Positions 11,624 through 21,907 of a DNA stretch of 64,000 nt are shown piece after piece. Position numbers and translations under genes: made by a program. Where the stretch lies: positions 111,207 through 175,206 of the forward strand of contig NW_026516301.1 of NCBI RefSeq assembly GCF_025602895.1. The letters are read 5' to 3'. Source of the stretch: Polychytrium aggregatum. Taxonomy: Eukaryota; Chytridiomycota; Chytridiomycetes; Polychytriales. The notes under the pieces were generated by a model that was not told the DNA's origin, searched no databases, and saw nothing but the letters and a program-made list of their open reading frames with translations. Numbering within the stretch: position 1 is the stretch's first letter; each line of letters opens with the position of its first letter.

Positions 11624-13273
11624 TTCGCCGCACCCCACCTCTACCACGCAGGTCAGGCCAAAGGACACGGAATCGACAGAGTCTTGATGGAAACAAGCAA
11701 TTCGTTCTGTCCCTCGAACAGGCCACGACGCGATCGCGCAAGCGGCTGGCTCTTGGTGGTGGGGGGGTCAGAAGCAGCACCGTGCCGACGAATCGTTGGC
11801 GGATCGCCGACGGGCAACAAGCGCGGCTGGCATGCTCTTGGAACCTTCGCGTTCACCCGACCGTCAGCTGATGGAAGGGACGGGTCAGGATGCGTCTGCG
11901 TGGCATGGGTTTGGAACACCGCCAGCACTTTGTACCCGCCCCGCCAGTCAATTTTGCGCGTCTGTGCGACCACGGCGGACAAGGGCGGCGGACTCTGTTT
12001 GGCCAGTGCTCCGACAAGGACGGTCGGTGGAAGGATGCCTGCCCTGCTGTGCAGCCAAAGGAACGTCTCAGCGAAGCATTCGGTAGTCTCCCGCAAGCGG
12101 CTCTGGCTTTCGATTTCGCGATGCAGGGTCTATTTGCGGCGTCCTGCTGCCCGGCCAAAGCCGCCTAAACCGAGGCCGACAAAGCGAATTTGCGTCAGGG
12201 GGAGAGTGCCTGCCCCTCGGATGCCGATCATGGGGACAGCGAACACGGCGAGCAGTCCCTCACGCTCGGCGGTGTGTGGGGGGGGGGAAGGTGGCTTCGC
12301 TCTGGGCCTGCAAGAATGGTTCTGCGGAGCTGCGCTGCAAGCTCAACACAGAATCCAACAAGCAAGCAAAAGCAAGCCGTCCCCGCACGCCCAGCCATAC
12401 GCGCTCGACCTGGAGCCAGCAAGGTCAACACGCCGCCCAGGTGCTCCTCGATTCCCACACACATCTCTGCACAGATGGAACTGGGCATCTGTGGCCTTTG
12501 CACCCACCTCGCTGCAAGGCCGGCAAAGACACCGTCGTGCCAGGTTGCGAGCCACCAGGCGACCACCAGCCCGCAAGGAAGGCCTTGCCAGCGGGCTTCG
12601 ATCCCCAGACTGCCCCCGATTCCACGAGCACCCATTGCTCGGCTGACCCGCCGCGTGACTCGTTCTGACCAGCTGTGCAATCAGGATGGGTGGGTGTCTG
12701 TCGACGGCTGCCGAGACTGCGAGAGCATTGCCTCGCTAAATGCGCATTGGTTGGGTGTTTCCAGACACCACCTGAAGGCCGCTCATCTTGCCAGCTTCAG
12801 CGGCAATCCCGACCACGCAACTGCTCACTGCTTTTGTATGGCTCGAGATGGCCAGCGCTTGTTCGGGTGTGCAAATTGCCTGAGCCGGCGCAGTAATTCA
12901 TTTCGGGACTCGATCCCCAACAGCCACCGCCCGAGCAAGCCGCACGACCCGGCTCCTGGACCTCCGAGCGCGCTGGTCATCTGCACGCCCACCCTGCAGG
13001 ATGAGGCCGTGGCTCCTCGGATTGGCCGTCGTCGAGCTGCTGCCTCGTGTCTCGCCCATGGCGTGACAAGCGGTCGCCGAGGCATTCGGCCTTCCAGCAT
13101 TATATCCCATACCACCCGCCACGACCACCTTCTCTATCCAGGCAGGGCATTCCGAGTGGTTCGCCGATCCTACCTTGTTTCTTATCACCGAGCGTCATTT
13201 TATTCGCACTCGCCAGGCCGACTGCTCGAGCAGTCTCGCTTCGGACAAGATACACCAGCGATCCTCGGACACA
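11624..13273. other. GH20 copy A upstream region, no gene recognised
   Basis: About 1.6 kb of GC-rich DNA between GH20 copy A and the 3' end of the SH3 membrane-protein gene. An open frame of 385 codons at 12190-13347 (+) has biased composition, no domain and overlaps the neighbouring gene's exon, so it is not called. The region probably carries copy A's private regulatory sequence. Confidence 0.5.
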
Positions 13274-15463
13274 TCACAGTCGGTTGCTGGCTTCGTCGGC
13301 CTCGTTCCCCAAGTTTGGGAGCCGTGGCTGGAGACAACTCGTACTGACAACACCCCTCTGGCCCTTTTGATTTTCGATCAGCAGCCGGCCATCACCGTAC
13401 TCTGCCAGGACGGCCACCTGTTCAAAGGGACGCAGGGCCATATCGCTGTCGACTTGCGATCGGTTGGGGCTGATGACGCTGCGAATCTCGCGTTGCCTCG
13501 AGACTGTCTCGTAAGGAGGTGGTTCGTCGGTCCCCGAGCCCAGGGCTGGCTGTGGAGGCCATTGGCTGGCGGGATTGGCAAGGCTGACAACAAAGGAGGT
13601 CTGTGGGATGGCTTGATTCGAGACACGAGCACCGGGGTGTCGGCTGTGGCTGTCGCGCGAACCCCCACTGGCACCGACGCGGTCACCAGCACAGGAAGCT
13701 GGGAAGCCCGGATCGATCCGAGCCGCCGGTATCTGTGACAGAGGCACAGCGGGCCGGGCATCGTGGTTGGCACCAGCACCGGAGACTTCTGGCTGCCAGC
13801 TCCTCTCGCCCGAGACCACTTTGCCACAAGTCGCGGAGGCCGCTTCATCTGGGCCAGATCCTTGGTAGAGCGACAACCGGATCTTCTCTTCGTGCTCTGG
13901 GCTCCTTGGTCGCACATCAACCAAAGTGTCGAGCAGCGGCGGATTAATCGCTGGGCTTATTTGCATGGACAGTGATTTGCCTTGGGCATGAGATGATCCC
14001 CGAGGCTCTGAGTGGGCCCACGTCGGTGCTAGTCAGTGTTGTGCTCCCAATATGCGTCTCGCAGATCCACAGCATGCTGCGTGAACACAGGCGGCTTACC
14101 AAACGGTGCCTCCGTGGGTACTTTCTCCAGGCCGTAGCCTTCATTCTGAGGTGGGCTGTAGCCATCGTATGAACGAGCCTCGGTGGCATCGATGTCCTCA
14201 GACAAGCCATGGGGATTCAGTGGCACAAGCGACTCTCTGGGATGACCGATGGGCACGGCTCCGTCATGCATCTCCGCGGATCCAGGCTGTGTCGGCGATT
14301 GATCTTCGTCTCGCTGACTTGCTTTCCGAGCGAGATATGCCCGACGACGCCTCATCCCAAAAAAGATCAAGAAACCGGCCACCACGACCAGCCCTGCGCC
14401 GACGCATCCGCCAATGATAGCTCCACTGGTCGACCCGTGTCCGATACCGACGGTTGGCCCTCCTGGGGCGGGGGTGGTGCCAGGGGTGCCTGAGAATCAT
14501 TCAAAGTTGTCATGCCAAAGAAGTGCGCAGTATTTGCATGATAGCCACAGAGCGTATTTGTGAAAACAAGTAGCCAATACGAGAGGGAACACGGTGAGAT
14601 GTGCGAAGAGTGCTCACAGACAGCTAAGGCCAAACAGCACCATCGTGTCCTATCGAGTCAGCATCGGGACATCCAGCACAACGATTCCAACATGGTCTCT
14701 TTCGTCGACCTCGCTGTCATGCAAGCATACCTGCGGAAATCGAATCTGGATTTGCAGTACTCGTGGGTGACGGCGAGAGAGTGGTTGAGCCGGCCGATGG
14801 TGAAACCAATGAGCCGCCGGGACCAAGCGACGCGTTGACGGAGGAGAGGCTGGTGAGACTGCTTTCTGACACACTATTCCATGTTACACTCGGCGAAGAG
14901 TATAGACTGGCACTCTGGGGGGATCCGGGGGATGTGGTCGCAGTGGTGGTGATGAGAGACGAAAGAGAGGATGAGGAGGAGATGGGTGAGGTCGCGGAGA
15001 AAGCTGGGCTTGGAAGGGACGCTGTGGACGAGAATGTAAATGACGATGAGGACGTTGTTGAGGACATTGTGGAGGACACGGTGAGTGCAGATGTTGGAAT
15101 GGGGCCGGGGGCTGTCGTAGATGTAGATGTAGATGTAGATGTAGATGTAGATGTAGATGTAGATGTAGATGTAGATGTAGATGTAGATGTAGATGTAGAT
15201 GTAGATGTAGATGGAGTGGGTGGCTGCGAGCTCACAGATTCTGACTGTGATGATGTCGATGATGTGGGTGACGACGTGGCCGATGCATCCGATATTGTCA
15301 CAGGTGAGATGGAGCGTGACGTTGACGATCGTGACGGTCGTCTCGGGTCGATCAAATCGATAAGCTGCTGGTGCTTTGGAACTTCGACTGGAGCTTGCGG
15401 ATTTGAACTCGAGGCGCCTGCGTGATGCCCATGCGCCAGATCGTCTGGACGGCGGCGGCCCAA
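13274..15463 (-). CDS. Single-pass membrane protein: Ser/Thr stalk, TM helix, cytoplasmic SH3 domain (copy 1)
   Basis: Unnamed family, probably a cell-surface sensor or scaffold. Exon A (about 15463-14731) encodes an extremely Ser/Thr-rich stretch, including a run of Ser-Thr dipeptides from a hexanucleotide repeat. Exon B (14489-14100) joins in phase and gives Gly-rich sequence, then the TM helix (AIIGGCVGAGLVVVAGFLIF) with a basic stop-transfer RRRR. Exon C (14007-13274) gives a cytoplasmic Pro/Ser-rich linker and a C-terminal SH3-like domain (FEQVAVLAEYGDGRLLIENQ, then GVVSTSCLQP). The true start is unresolved: no in-frame ATG or signal peptide is visible before the stalk, so a further 5' exon is likely. 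The same architecture recurs at 59526-60984. The nearest known designs are fungal osmo- or wall-sensors such as Sho1 or Mid2/Wsc, but identity with them is not claimed. Confidence 0.7.
15117..15213. repeat. (GTAGAT)16 hexanucleotide microsatellite inside a coding exon
   Basis: About 16 perfect 6-bp units. Read on the minus strand in the frame of the SH3 membrane protein they encode alternating Ser-Thr. Unit-number change would alter stalk length without breaking the frame. Confidence 0.95.
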
Positions 15464-16885
15464 CAGCCACGAGTACCCATGCTATATCATTCAGGATAAG
15501 GTGCGTTGAGTTGTGTCATGGGTGGATGGGAAAGAGAGATTATATCAGGACAAACATGAAGAATACGACCGATTTCGCTCTTGGGTCGGATGAAACCCTC
15601 CTCCCCAAGCTATATTTCCAGCACGCTCTTGTCGGACCCAGGGCACCAATGCAACTCGAGCTCATAGCTTGGGTCGCGTGGGGCGGCCGCAGCCCATGAG
15701 AGCAATCAAGCTTATGCGGTCTCTGCATGTTTCGCCATATCGATGCTTCACTTAACAATTCATCAAACTTGCCTCGACAAAGGTTCGTTTTGTCGGTGGC
15801 ATTATGAAATCCACGCTGTTTGGACAGAGCGAGGTTGTACCGCGACCACGTTTCAGCAGAATCGAAGGAATTGTGAGCAATCGAGACCCAACTCCTGAGA
15901 GGCCAGAGGAGACATGATGCGAATATAGACAGATGGTGAACAGAAAAATGTGAACTTTCCGAATCGGCGCCATGACGACAGGACAGGACAGGACAGGACA
16001 GGACAGGACAGGACAGGACAGGACAGGACAGGACAGGACAGGACAGGACAGGACAGGACAGGACAGGACAGGACAGGACAGGACAGGACAGCACTGTACC
16101 CAAATCTCAAGAGCACACTTTGAAGAGCGACGTCTGTGTGTGTGGAGGTTTGCTGGTTTGGATGCAGATTGAGTGGATGAAACAGGAGTGAAGAGGGCGA
16201 GTGGAAGCTTCAACCAGAATGTTCAAGATGATGGAGGAGAAGTGCCATAGGTTTTGGAATGAGGAGCTTGGGACTGAAGGCTGCCGATGGTGAGCCCCGG
16301 AGGCTGAACGGCGAGCGCGGGAATGACCGTGACGGGGCCATGACTTCTGGCGGGCTGGCCTGGGGTTTGATCTGGCGCCGAAAAAGCCCACATGGAGGGG
16401 CGCTAACGACCTGATCACTTCCATGCCAGTTGCCAAGGAACGGGTCATGTACGAGCCGATGACTCAGATGATGTGGCGGGCGGGCCGGCAAGCTGGGCGG
16501 GGAAACCATTGACAAAAGCAGAGATAGCCTCAAAGGGGCACTCGAGCCGTCTGGGCAAACCCGCTCGAGAGTGACGATGGAGACCATCTCGCTGGGTGAT
16601 TTACGACGAGACCGACTGGTGCTCGTGAGGGGAGGGGGTCTGGGGTCGGAAGAGCAGTTGAAAGGATCCTTAAGGCGACGAGTATATTTCGATTTCTGTG
16701 TACTTTACATTATGCAAGCCGGCGTCGAACTAGTGCGACGCATCATAGACGAAGAATCTCATAGACTGCGGCAAGCAGGAGGAGCGAGGGTAAAGGTGAG
16801 GAGGATTCATAGAGACGAAGAGAAGATCATAGGTGAGAAGAGAAAGGATGGGAGGGATGAAGTAACAGGGATACGCGCTGCTCCT
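15464..16885. other. Intergenic region with a pentanucleotide satellite
   Basis: It holds the 5' side of the SH3 membrane protein and the 3' flank of GH20 copy B. The only notable content is the (GACAG)n array at 15976-16091. No gene was recognised. Confidence 0.55.
15976..16091. repeat. (GACAG)23 microsatellite
   Basis: About 23 perfect head-to-tail 5-bp units. It keeps all three frames open on the minus strand, so apparent Cys-Pro-Val-Leu-Ser repeats read from it are artefacts. Confidence 0.97.
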
Positions 16886-19100
16886 TTAGTAAGGGTAGGG
16901 GATGGCCTGGGGAACGGCGTGGGTGTAGGAGTTGGTCTTGTAGGTGCTGGCGATCTTGCAGTAGTCGGTGTTGTCGTTGGAGGGGAAGTGGTAGCCGACG
17001 GTGGTGTCGATGGGAGAGCCGTTGTGGCCGGTGAGGGGCTCACCGGGGAAGCAGCACTCGTGGGTCTTCTGGCCGGGAGTGGCAAGGTTGGCATCACACC
17101 ACTCGGGGCGGAAGACGGTGCCCTCCTGGTTACCGAGGTAAGAGAGATCAGCAGCGGCAATCTGGAGCTCGTTGACGAGGGTGGTGCGGAAACGGTCGAG
17201 ACGAGCAGCGGTCTTGACGGCATCGTAGGCAGGGGCGGCGCTGCCAGACCAGTAGCGCTCGGCAAAGGCAGAGGTACGGGGGAAGACGTAGCGATCGAGG
17301 TTGTGGCGCTTGATGGTCTCGGACCAGAGAGCGACAGAGCCACCAATCAGAGCCTTCTTGGCCGAAGCAGTCAGGCCGGTGGTGGCATCGTAGGTGTAGA
17401 TGCGGGTCCAGTTGTGCCACTGGCCAGCAAAGGTGGCATAGCCAGTGAGGTTGTAGGAAGTGGCAGGGACGCTGCGCTCAAAGTCATCACTGCACCAGTG
17501 GGCGGAGGGAGAGCAATCGAGATAGTAGGCATTGGAGGTGGTGGCGATGATGTTGGTGAAACCCTGGTCGGCAAAGTTCTGGATGGCCGAGTTGTCGCCC
17601 TGCCAGTTCCAGATGTAGGTGTCCTTGGGGATGATGTTCTGGACGTTGAAGTCGGTGACAATGTCATCCCAGGCACCGTAGTGCTTGTTGTTGGTCTGGG
17701 CAACCTGGAGGAGCTTGGGCTCGGCCTGAGCCATGAGCTGGTAGATGCCGTTGACATCAACAGAGTCCCAGCTGTCGGGAGTGGTGCCATAGACACGGTA
17801 GTTGAACTCATCGTGGCCAAAGTTGAGAACGGGGTCCTCGAACCAGGCACCAACCTCAGCAACAAGCTGGTTGAAGAAGTTGATGGCGGCCTGGTTGGTC
17901 AGATCGATCTGACCGCAAGGAGGCTGGTTGCACCACTGGGTGCCCCACCAGACAACACCGTTGGAGGCGTTGTTGGCATCACCGTTGCGGCCATCCCAGG
18001 GAGCGTGGTTGAGACCGACAACGAAGGAAGGATCGGCAGCAGCAAAGACGGCGTTGTGGCCGATGGCCTCGAACTCGGGAAGGACACGGATGTTGCGCTG
18101 GAAGGCATACTGGACGAGCTCACGGACATCCTCCTCGCTGTAAACCTTGGGGTTGCCATTCTGATCCTTGAAAGCGGCGTTCAGGAGCTGGGGGTACGAG
18201 GGCCAGTCGATGGGGAACGACTGGGAGTCGTAGATGTGCCAGTGGAAGACGTTGATCTTGGAGTAGGCCAGACCGTCGATGATGCGCTTGATGTCGGCAA
18301 CGGGGAAGAAGTTGCGAGCAGTGTCGAGCATGAAGCCACGGTAGGGATAGGCGGGAGCGTCGTTGACGGTGGCAGCAACGACCTGACCACTGCTGGTGAC
18401 GAGCTGGGAGAGGGTCTGGAGGGCGTAGATGGCGCCGACCTGGGTGTTGGCTGTTGTGTGGGAGTGGGAGTGGGATTGTGCAGTTGATGGCAGAGACAGT
18501 GAATGGGACAGTATCAAGGTCAGTGAGTGCGACATACACATCAGGGTCGATGAGTGCGACAGTATCAAGGTCGGTGAGTGCGACAGTATCAAGGTCGGTG
18601 AGTGCGACATACACATCATGGTGAGCGTGACATGGCCGCGGTCAAGGACGTGGACAATCAGATCGTGCATCGCAGGACAATCGATCATGAGCCACATCTC
18701 ATCCATCCTGATCAGAGTGCATCGCCGTGGCACACAACTCACCCTTGACGTTGACACCGCTCGAGCTCACATCGAGGGTGTACGACTCATCGGCACCGAC
18801 GAGGTCCTTGGCGGCAAAGCCGTTGTCGTTGGCAATCGAGACGGTGACGGTCAGGGAGCTCTTGGCCTTGGAGGCAGAGAAGCGCGAGCGGGCCGAGGCC
18901 TGGAGACGGCCAAAGGCAGCAACGACGTTCTCGTTGTTCTGGCTGTTGTCAGCGAGAGTGAAGCCATGGGCGCTGATGAGGGCCTTCTTGTCGGTGACCT
19001 GAGCGGGGTAGGGCCAGAGGTAGTCGCCGGCAGCGTGGGACTGGGCAGCGACGGCACCGGCAAAGGCAAAGACGGCAGCAGCGGCTCTGAATGAGACCAT
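16886..19100 (-). CDS. Secreted beta-N-acetylhexosaminidase, GH20 family, copy B
   Basis: Tandem paralogue of the gene at 9318-11532, at a constant offset of 7568 bp and with no net indel. Exon 1 is 19100-18743, the intron 18742-18451, exon 2 18450-16886, giving 640 residues. The signal peptide, N-terminal domain, intron and first third of the barrel appear identical to copy A. From about 17925 down to the stop the copies diverge, with about 30 amino-acid changes, for example NQPPCGQIDLTN against NEPPCGQIDLNN and GGSVALWSETI against GGSVCLWTETI. The catalytic pair is kept in FGHDEFNYR. Both genes look functional. The likely role is extracellular chitin or chitooligosaccharide breakdown, or wall remodelling. 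Confidence 0.95.
18451..18742 (-). repeat. Minisatellite-bearing intron of GH20 copy B
   Basis: It is base-for-base the same as the copy A intron as far as can be read, including the ~24-bp repeat units. Confidence 0.85.
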
Positions 19101-19181
19101 TGTGAGGAGTTGAGAAGAGGGGAGGGAGAGGAGCGTCGGCAGTGAGGGATGCGGACCGTCCAAGACCGCGCGACGATGGGG

Positions 19182-19187
19182 TTTATA
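19182..19187 (-). promoter_or_regulatory. TATA box of GH20 copy B
   Basis: TATAAA on the minus strand, about 82 bp before the ATG, in the last bases shared with copy A. Divergence starts at about 19192. Confidence 0.6.
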
Positions 19188-19191
19188 TCCT

Positions 19192-21781
19192 TCCAGGGAG
19201 GCGAAGGCGGCGGCAGGTGGAGCCGTCGCTGTCAGCCAGCGTTCTCACGGCGACAAGGGCCGTGGCGTGGTGGATATTGAGGTGGTCAGCTGGCCTTTGT
19301 GGAGGCAAGCAGCTTCCTCGGCGATCGACCGCTCGTCGGCGATGGCTCAGCTTGATTCAGTGTCTTGCACACGCAGCCGCTCCAGGTCGATGGAAGCCAG
19401 CTGACCGGATAACGCCTTGAAACTCAAAGCACCCCGTCGTGTGAGCCCGTGGTGGGGAGGCAGGTGGCCAGTCCACAGCCTTTGCCCGAAAACGCAAGAC
19501 CGAGCCGGCGATCAAGGACCGCTGGGGGGTGCTGCAACCCGAGACAAGGGCTGGGGTCTCGCTGCCATCCTTATGCCCCTGCATCGTTGCTCGGATGACC
19601 CCTCCATACCACCGATCCTTGTTGCCGACAAGGCTGGCGCCGCTGCCATCGCAGTGGCGGGGCCAGGTCTGTGGCCTGATTCGGTCTGCCGCGCGCAAGC
19701 CCGACAGCGCCGTTGCATTCGATCTCTCGCTCGGTTTCCCACGGTCCTTCGGGCTGCTGCTGAGCGTGCTCGGGTGTTTGCGTCGCGATTTGGCGAGGAA
19801 CAGATGCAGACCAGTGCTCGGGGTGGGCGTTTCTCGGCCTGCTGTGGTGTCGACGGCCGCGCTGGTGCTGGGTCGCGGCGCCTGTGCTGGGACGATCCGC
19901 CGGCCTTGTCAGCCTTGCTGCATCGCGCTCGGGGTCGTCAAGGGCCCGCTGTACCGCCGACAGCGTCTGTGCTCAGCCGCACGACTCGGGCTGCGCTGGA
20001 GCGGACCCTTCTGCACGGGCTTCGGCTCGCCATCGATCCAGCGGCATGTTGCATCGGCGAGATGACTGGCGATATGCATGCATCTCTGCAAGTGCAGCTG
20101 TAGTTGCATATGCATATCTACGTACATGGGTATGCCTATGTATCATACATCTGTACATCTGTACATAGGTGTGTGTATGTGTATGTGTATGTGTATCTGC
20201 ATGTGCTGTATGCGGACTGTGTACAGGCAGGGCAGCTTGTTTCTGGCTCTGTGGGTGTGTGTGCTCACCCGACACGCGTGCGTGTGTCACCCTGTGGCGG
20301 ACAGCCGCACGGCCTTGCCGTCTGTGTCACTGTCTGTGTCACTGCCGGTGTCACGGCCCCTGGTTCGCCAGCGCACACGCCTCTTGTGCCACGGGCCGTG
20401 CCACGTGTCCAGGCCCGTGCGGTCCCCGCTCAGTCACCGTGACCGGCGCACCCGGACCTGTTTCCCATTCCCATATGGGCTCTGCGCCTGCCGTTTGCAC
20501 TCCATTCCTGCTCAGCGCATTCATTTGCGCTCATCCCGTATCCCTCCTTGTTCCCATCTGTTTCTTGCTGTGGTCTCGCTGTGGTCTCGCTGTGGTCTCG
20601 CCGAGATCCCGCTTCTGCCTCGCTGTGGATATGCTGGCAGTGTGCTTTGAACGTGCCCTCGATGTGTTGGAGCTGCTACCAAATGCGGCCGATAATGCGG
20701 TCGATAATGCGGTCGATATGCCCCTGGTGCTTTCCGCTGTCCCTGGCCCAGCCCGTTTGCGGCAATCTGTCCATGGCCGCCAATTCTGCCTGTTCTCCTA
20801 TTTATCCAGAATATCCGCTCCGTCTGTGCCCACCAAGGACGACCCCGGCCTTCTGTCGCCACACCCGCGCTGCCGCTTGTTGCCCTTCTCTGTGGCTCTT
20901 GCTGCCATCCCAGAGCGCCTTGCCTCTCGACCTCCACCATCCTGCCTTGCATCGGCTGCGCTGCCTCGCCAGCGTGCACAGCACCATGTGGTCTGTCGCA
21001 TCCTTCGTTGGCGCCGGTGCAAATTTGACGCGCACTCGAAAGCCGGCCGTGCCCTATGGAACCCCAGACCCCGCCGTCGGTCCTGTCCCCAAGCAAATTT
21101 GAAATCGCCCCTGGTCGCCCTTGCGGGTTCTGGATGGGTCACAACCGGGTCACCTGCCCCGATCGCCATTTGCACATTCCAGACAAGAGATTTGCTGCCT
21201 GATCGTCCTGGCGGGCCCTTTGGGGTGGGTCCTATCGTCATGTGTGTGAGTCAGCATGCGGTGCGCCGGGGTTCGCTGGCAACCTCCTGCGTCTGCATCC
21301 TCGACATCCCACAGCCCCCCGGGCATCTGCGTCAGCATTTGCATTTGCATTTGCATCAGCGTCAGCATCTGCGTCAGCATTCGCATTTGCATCGGCGCCG
21401 TCTCCGCGAGCCGGGTCGGGCTTGTCTCCCCCACCCAAGAGCAAGTACTCGGGCCATCGGCCGCTTGCTGCTTCATCGGGTGGTGGGTTCTTGCCAACCC
21501 GGCCCCCACCCTCCGATTGCCTGTCTTTGCTCGCAGCTCCGTCGGCTCCACATCGGCTCCATCGGCTCCATCGGCTCCATCGTCTGCCAGTCTCCAGCCG
21601 ATCCGGGCTCGCCAGGGGGCGGCCTCCGTCATGATGAGCCTGCGGCTGTCATGACCCACGGGAACCAAATTTGAGTTGCCATCTCGCCACCATTTGATCC
21701 GCTTTGGCGGATCTGGCCCTGGGAGCAGACTCTGTCTGGACCAGCCCAGTCAACCCGACCCTGATCTCACCGCTCCAAGCA
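19192..21781. other. 2.6-kb low-complexity intergenic region
   Basis: No convincing gene was found on either strand. Short repeat patches include TGTGTA/TGTATG units at 20168-20205, GTGTCACT units at 20322-20353, three CTCGCTGTGGT units at about 20577-20610, GCGGTCGATAAT units at 20686-20716, CATTTGCATTTG/CATCAGCGT units at 21332-21393, and CGGCTCCAT units at 21540-21582. It includes the upstream side of GH20 copy B and the downstream side of the EXS gene. Confidence 0.6.
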
Positions 21782-21812
21782 ACAGAGCCAATCCAGAAAG
21801 AAACGGGACACC
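21782..21812. repeat. Orphan copy of the Fanzor-associated terminal-repeat motif
   Basis: Contains ATCCAGAAAGAAACGGGACA (21791-21810). This is the exact reverse complement of the 20 bp that end the Fanzor coding sequence at 28322-28341. It lies about 100 bp from the EXS gene stop, with no other transposon sequence recognised beside it. Confidence 0.7.
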
Positions 21813-21907
21813 TTGGTTTTTGGTCATTGACCGAACAATTTGTTACCCACCGCTCGCCTGCCAATCTGCGAGCGCATCCAAAATGATGCTTCTGGGCCAG
21901 TCATTCA

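Noticed and set aside
12190-13347. 385-codon open frame on the + strand
   Set aside because: Biased composition, no recognisable domain, and overlaps the real SH3-protein exon on the other strand.
14874-15470. Ile-Tyr repeat protein on the minus strand
   Set aside because: It is the (GTAGAT)n microsatellite read in the wrong frame. The Ser-Thr frame connects by splicing to the TM and SH3 exons.
15385-15482. Possible tRNA: GAGTTCAAATCC T-loop-like string on the minus strand
   Set aside because: The flanking bases do not form a T stem, and no acceptor stem or anticodon arm is seen.
15540-16213. Cys-Pro-Val-Leu-Ser repeat proteins on the minus strand
   Set aside because: Produced in every frame by the pentanucleotide (GACAG)n array.
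20169-21674. 501-codon open frame on the + strand in the low-complexity region
   Set aside because: Begins in a TGTGTA repeat (Cys-Val runs) and continues through several tandem repeats; no domain or splice structure.
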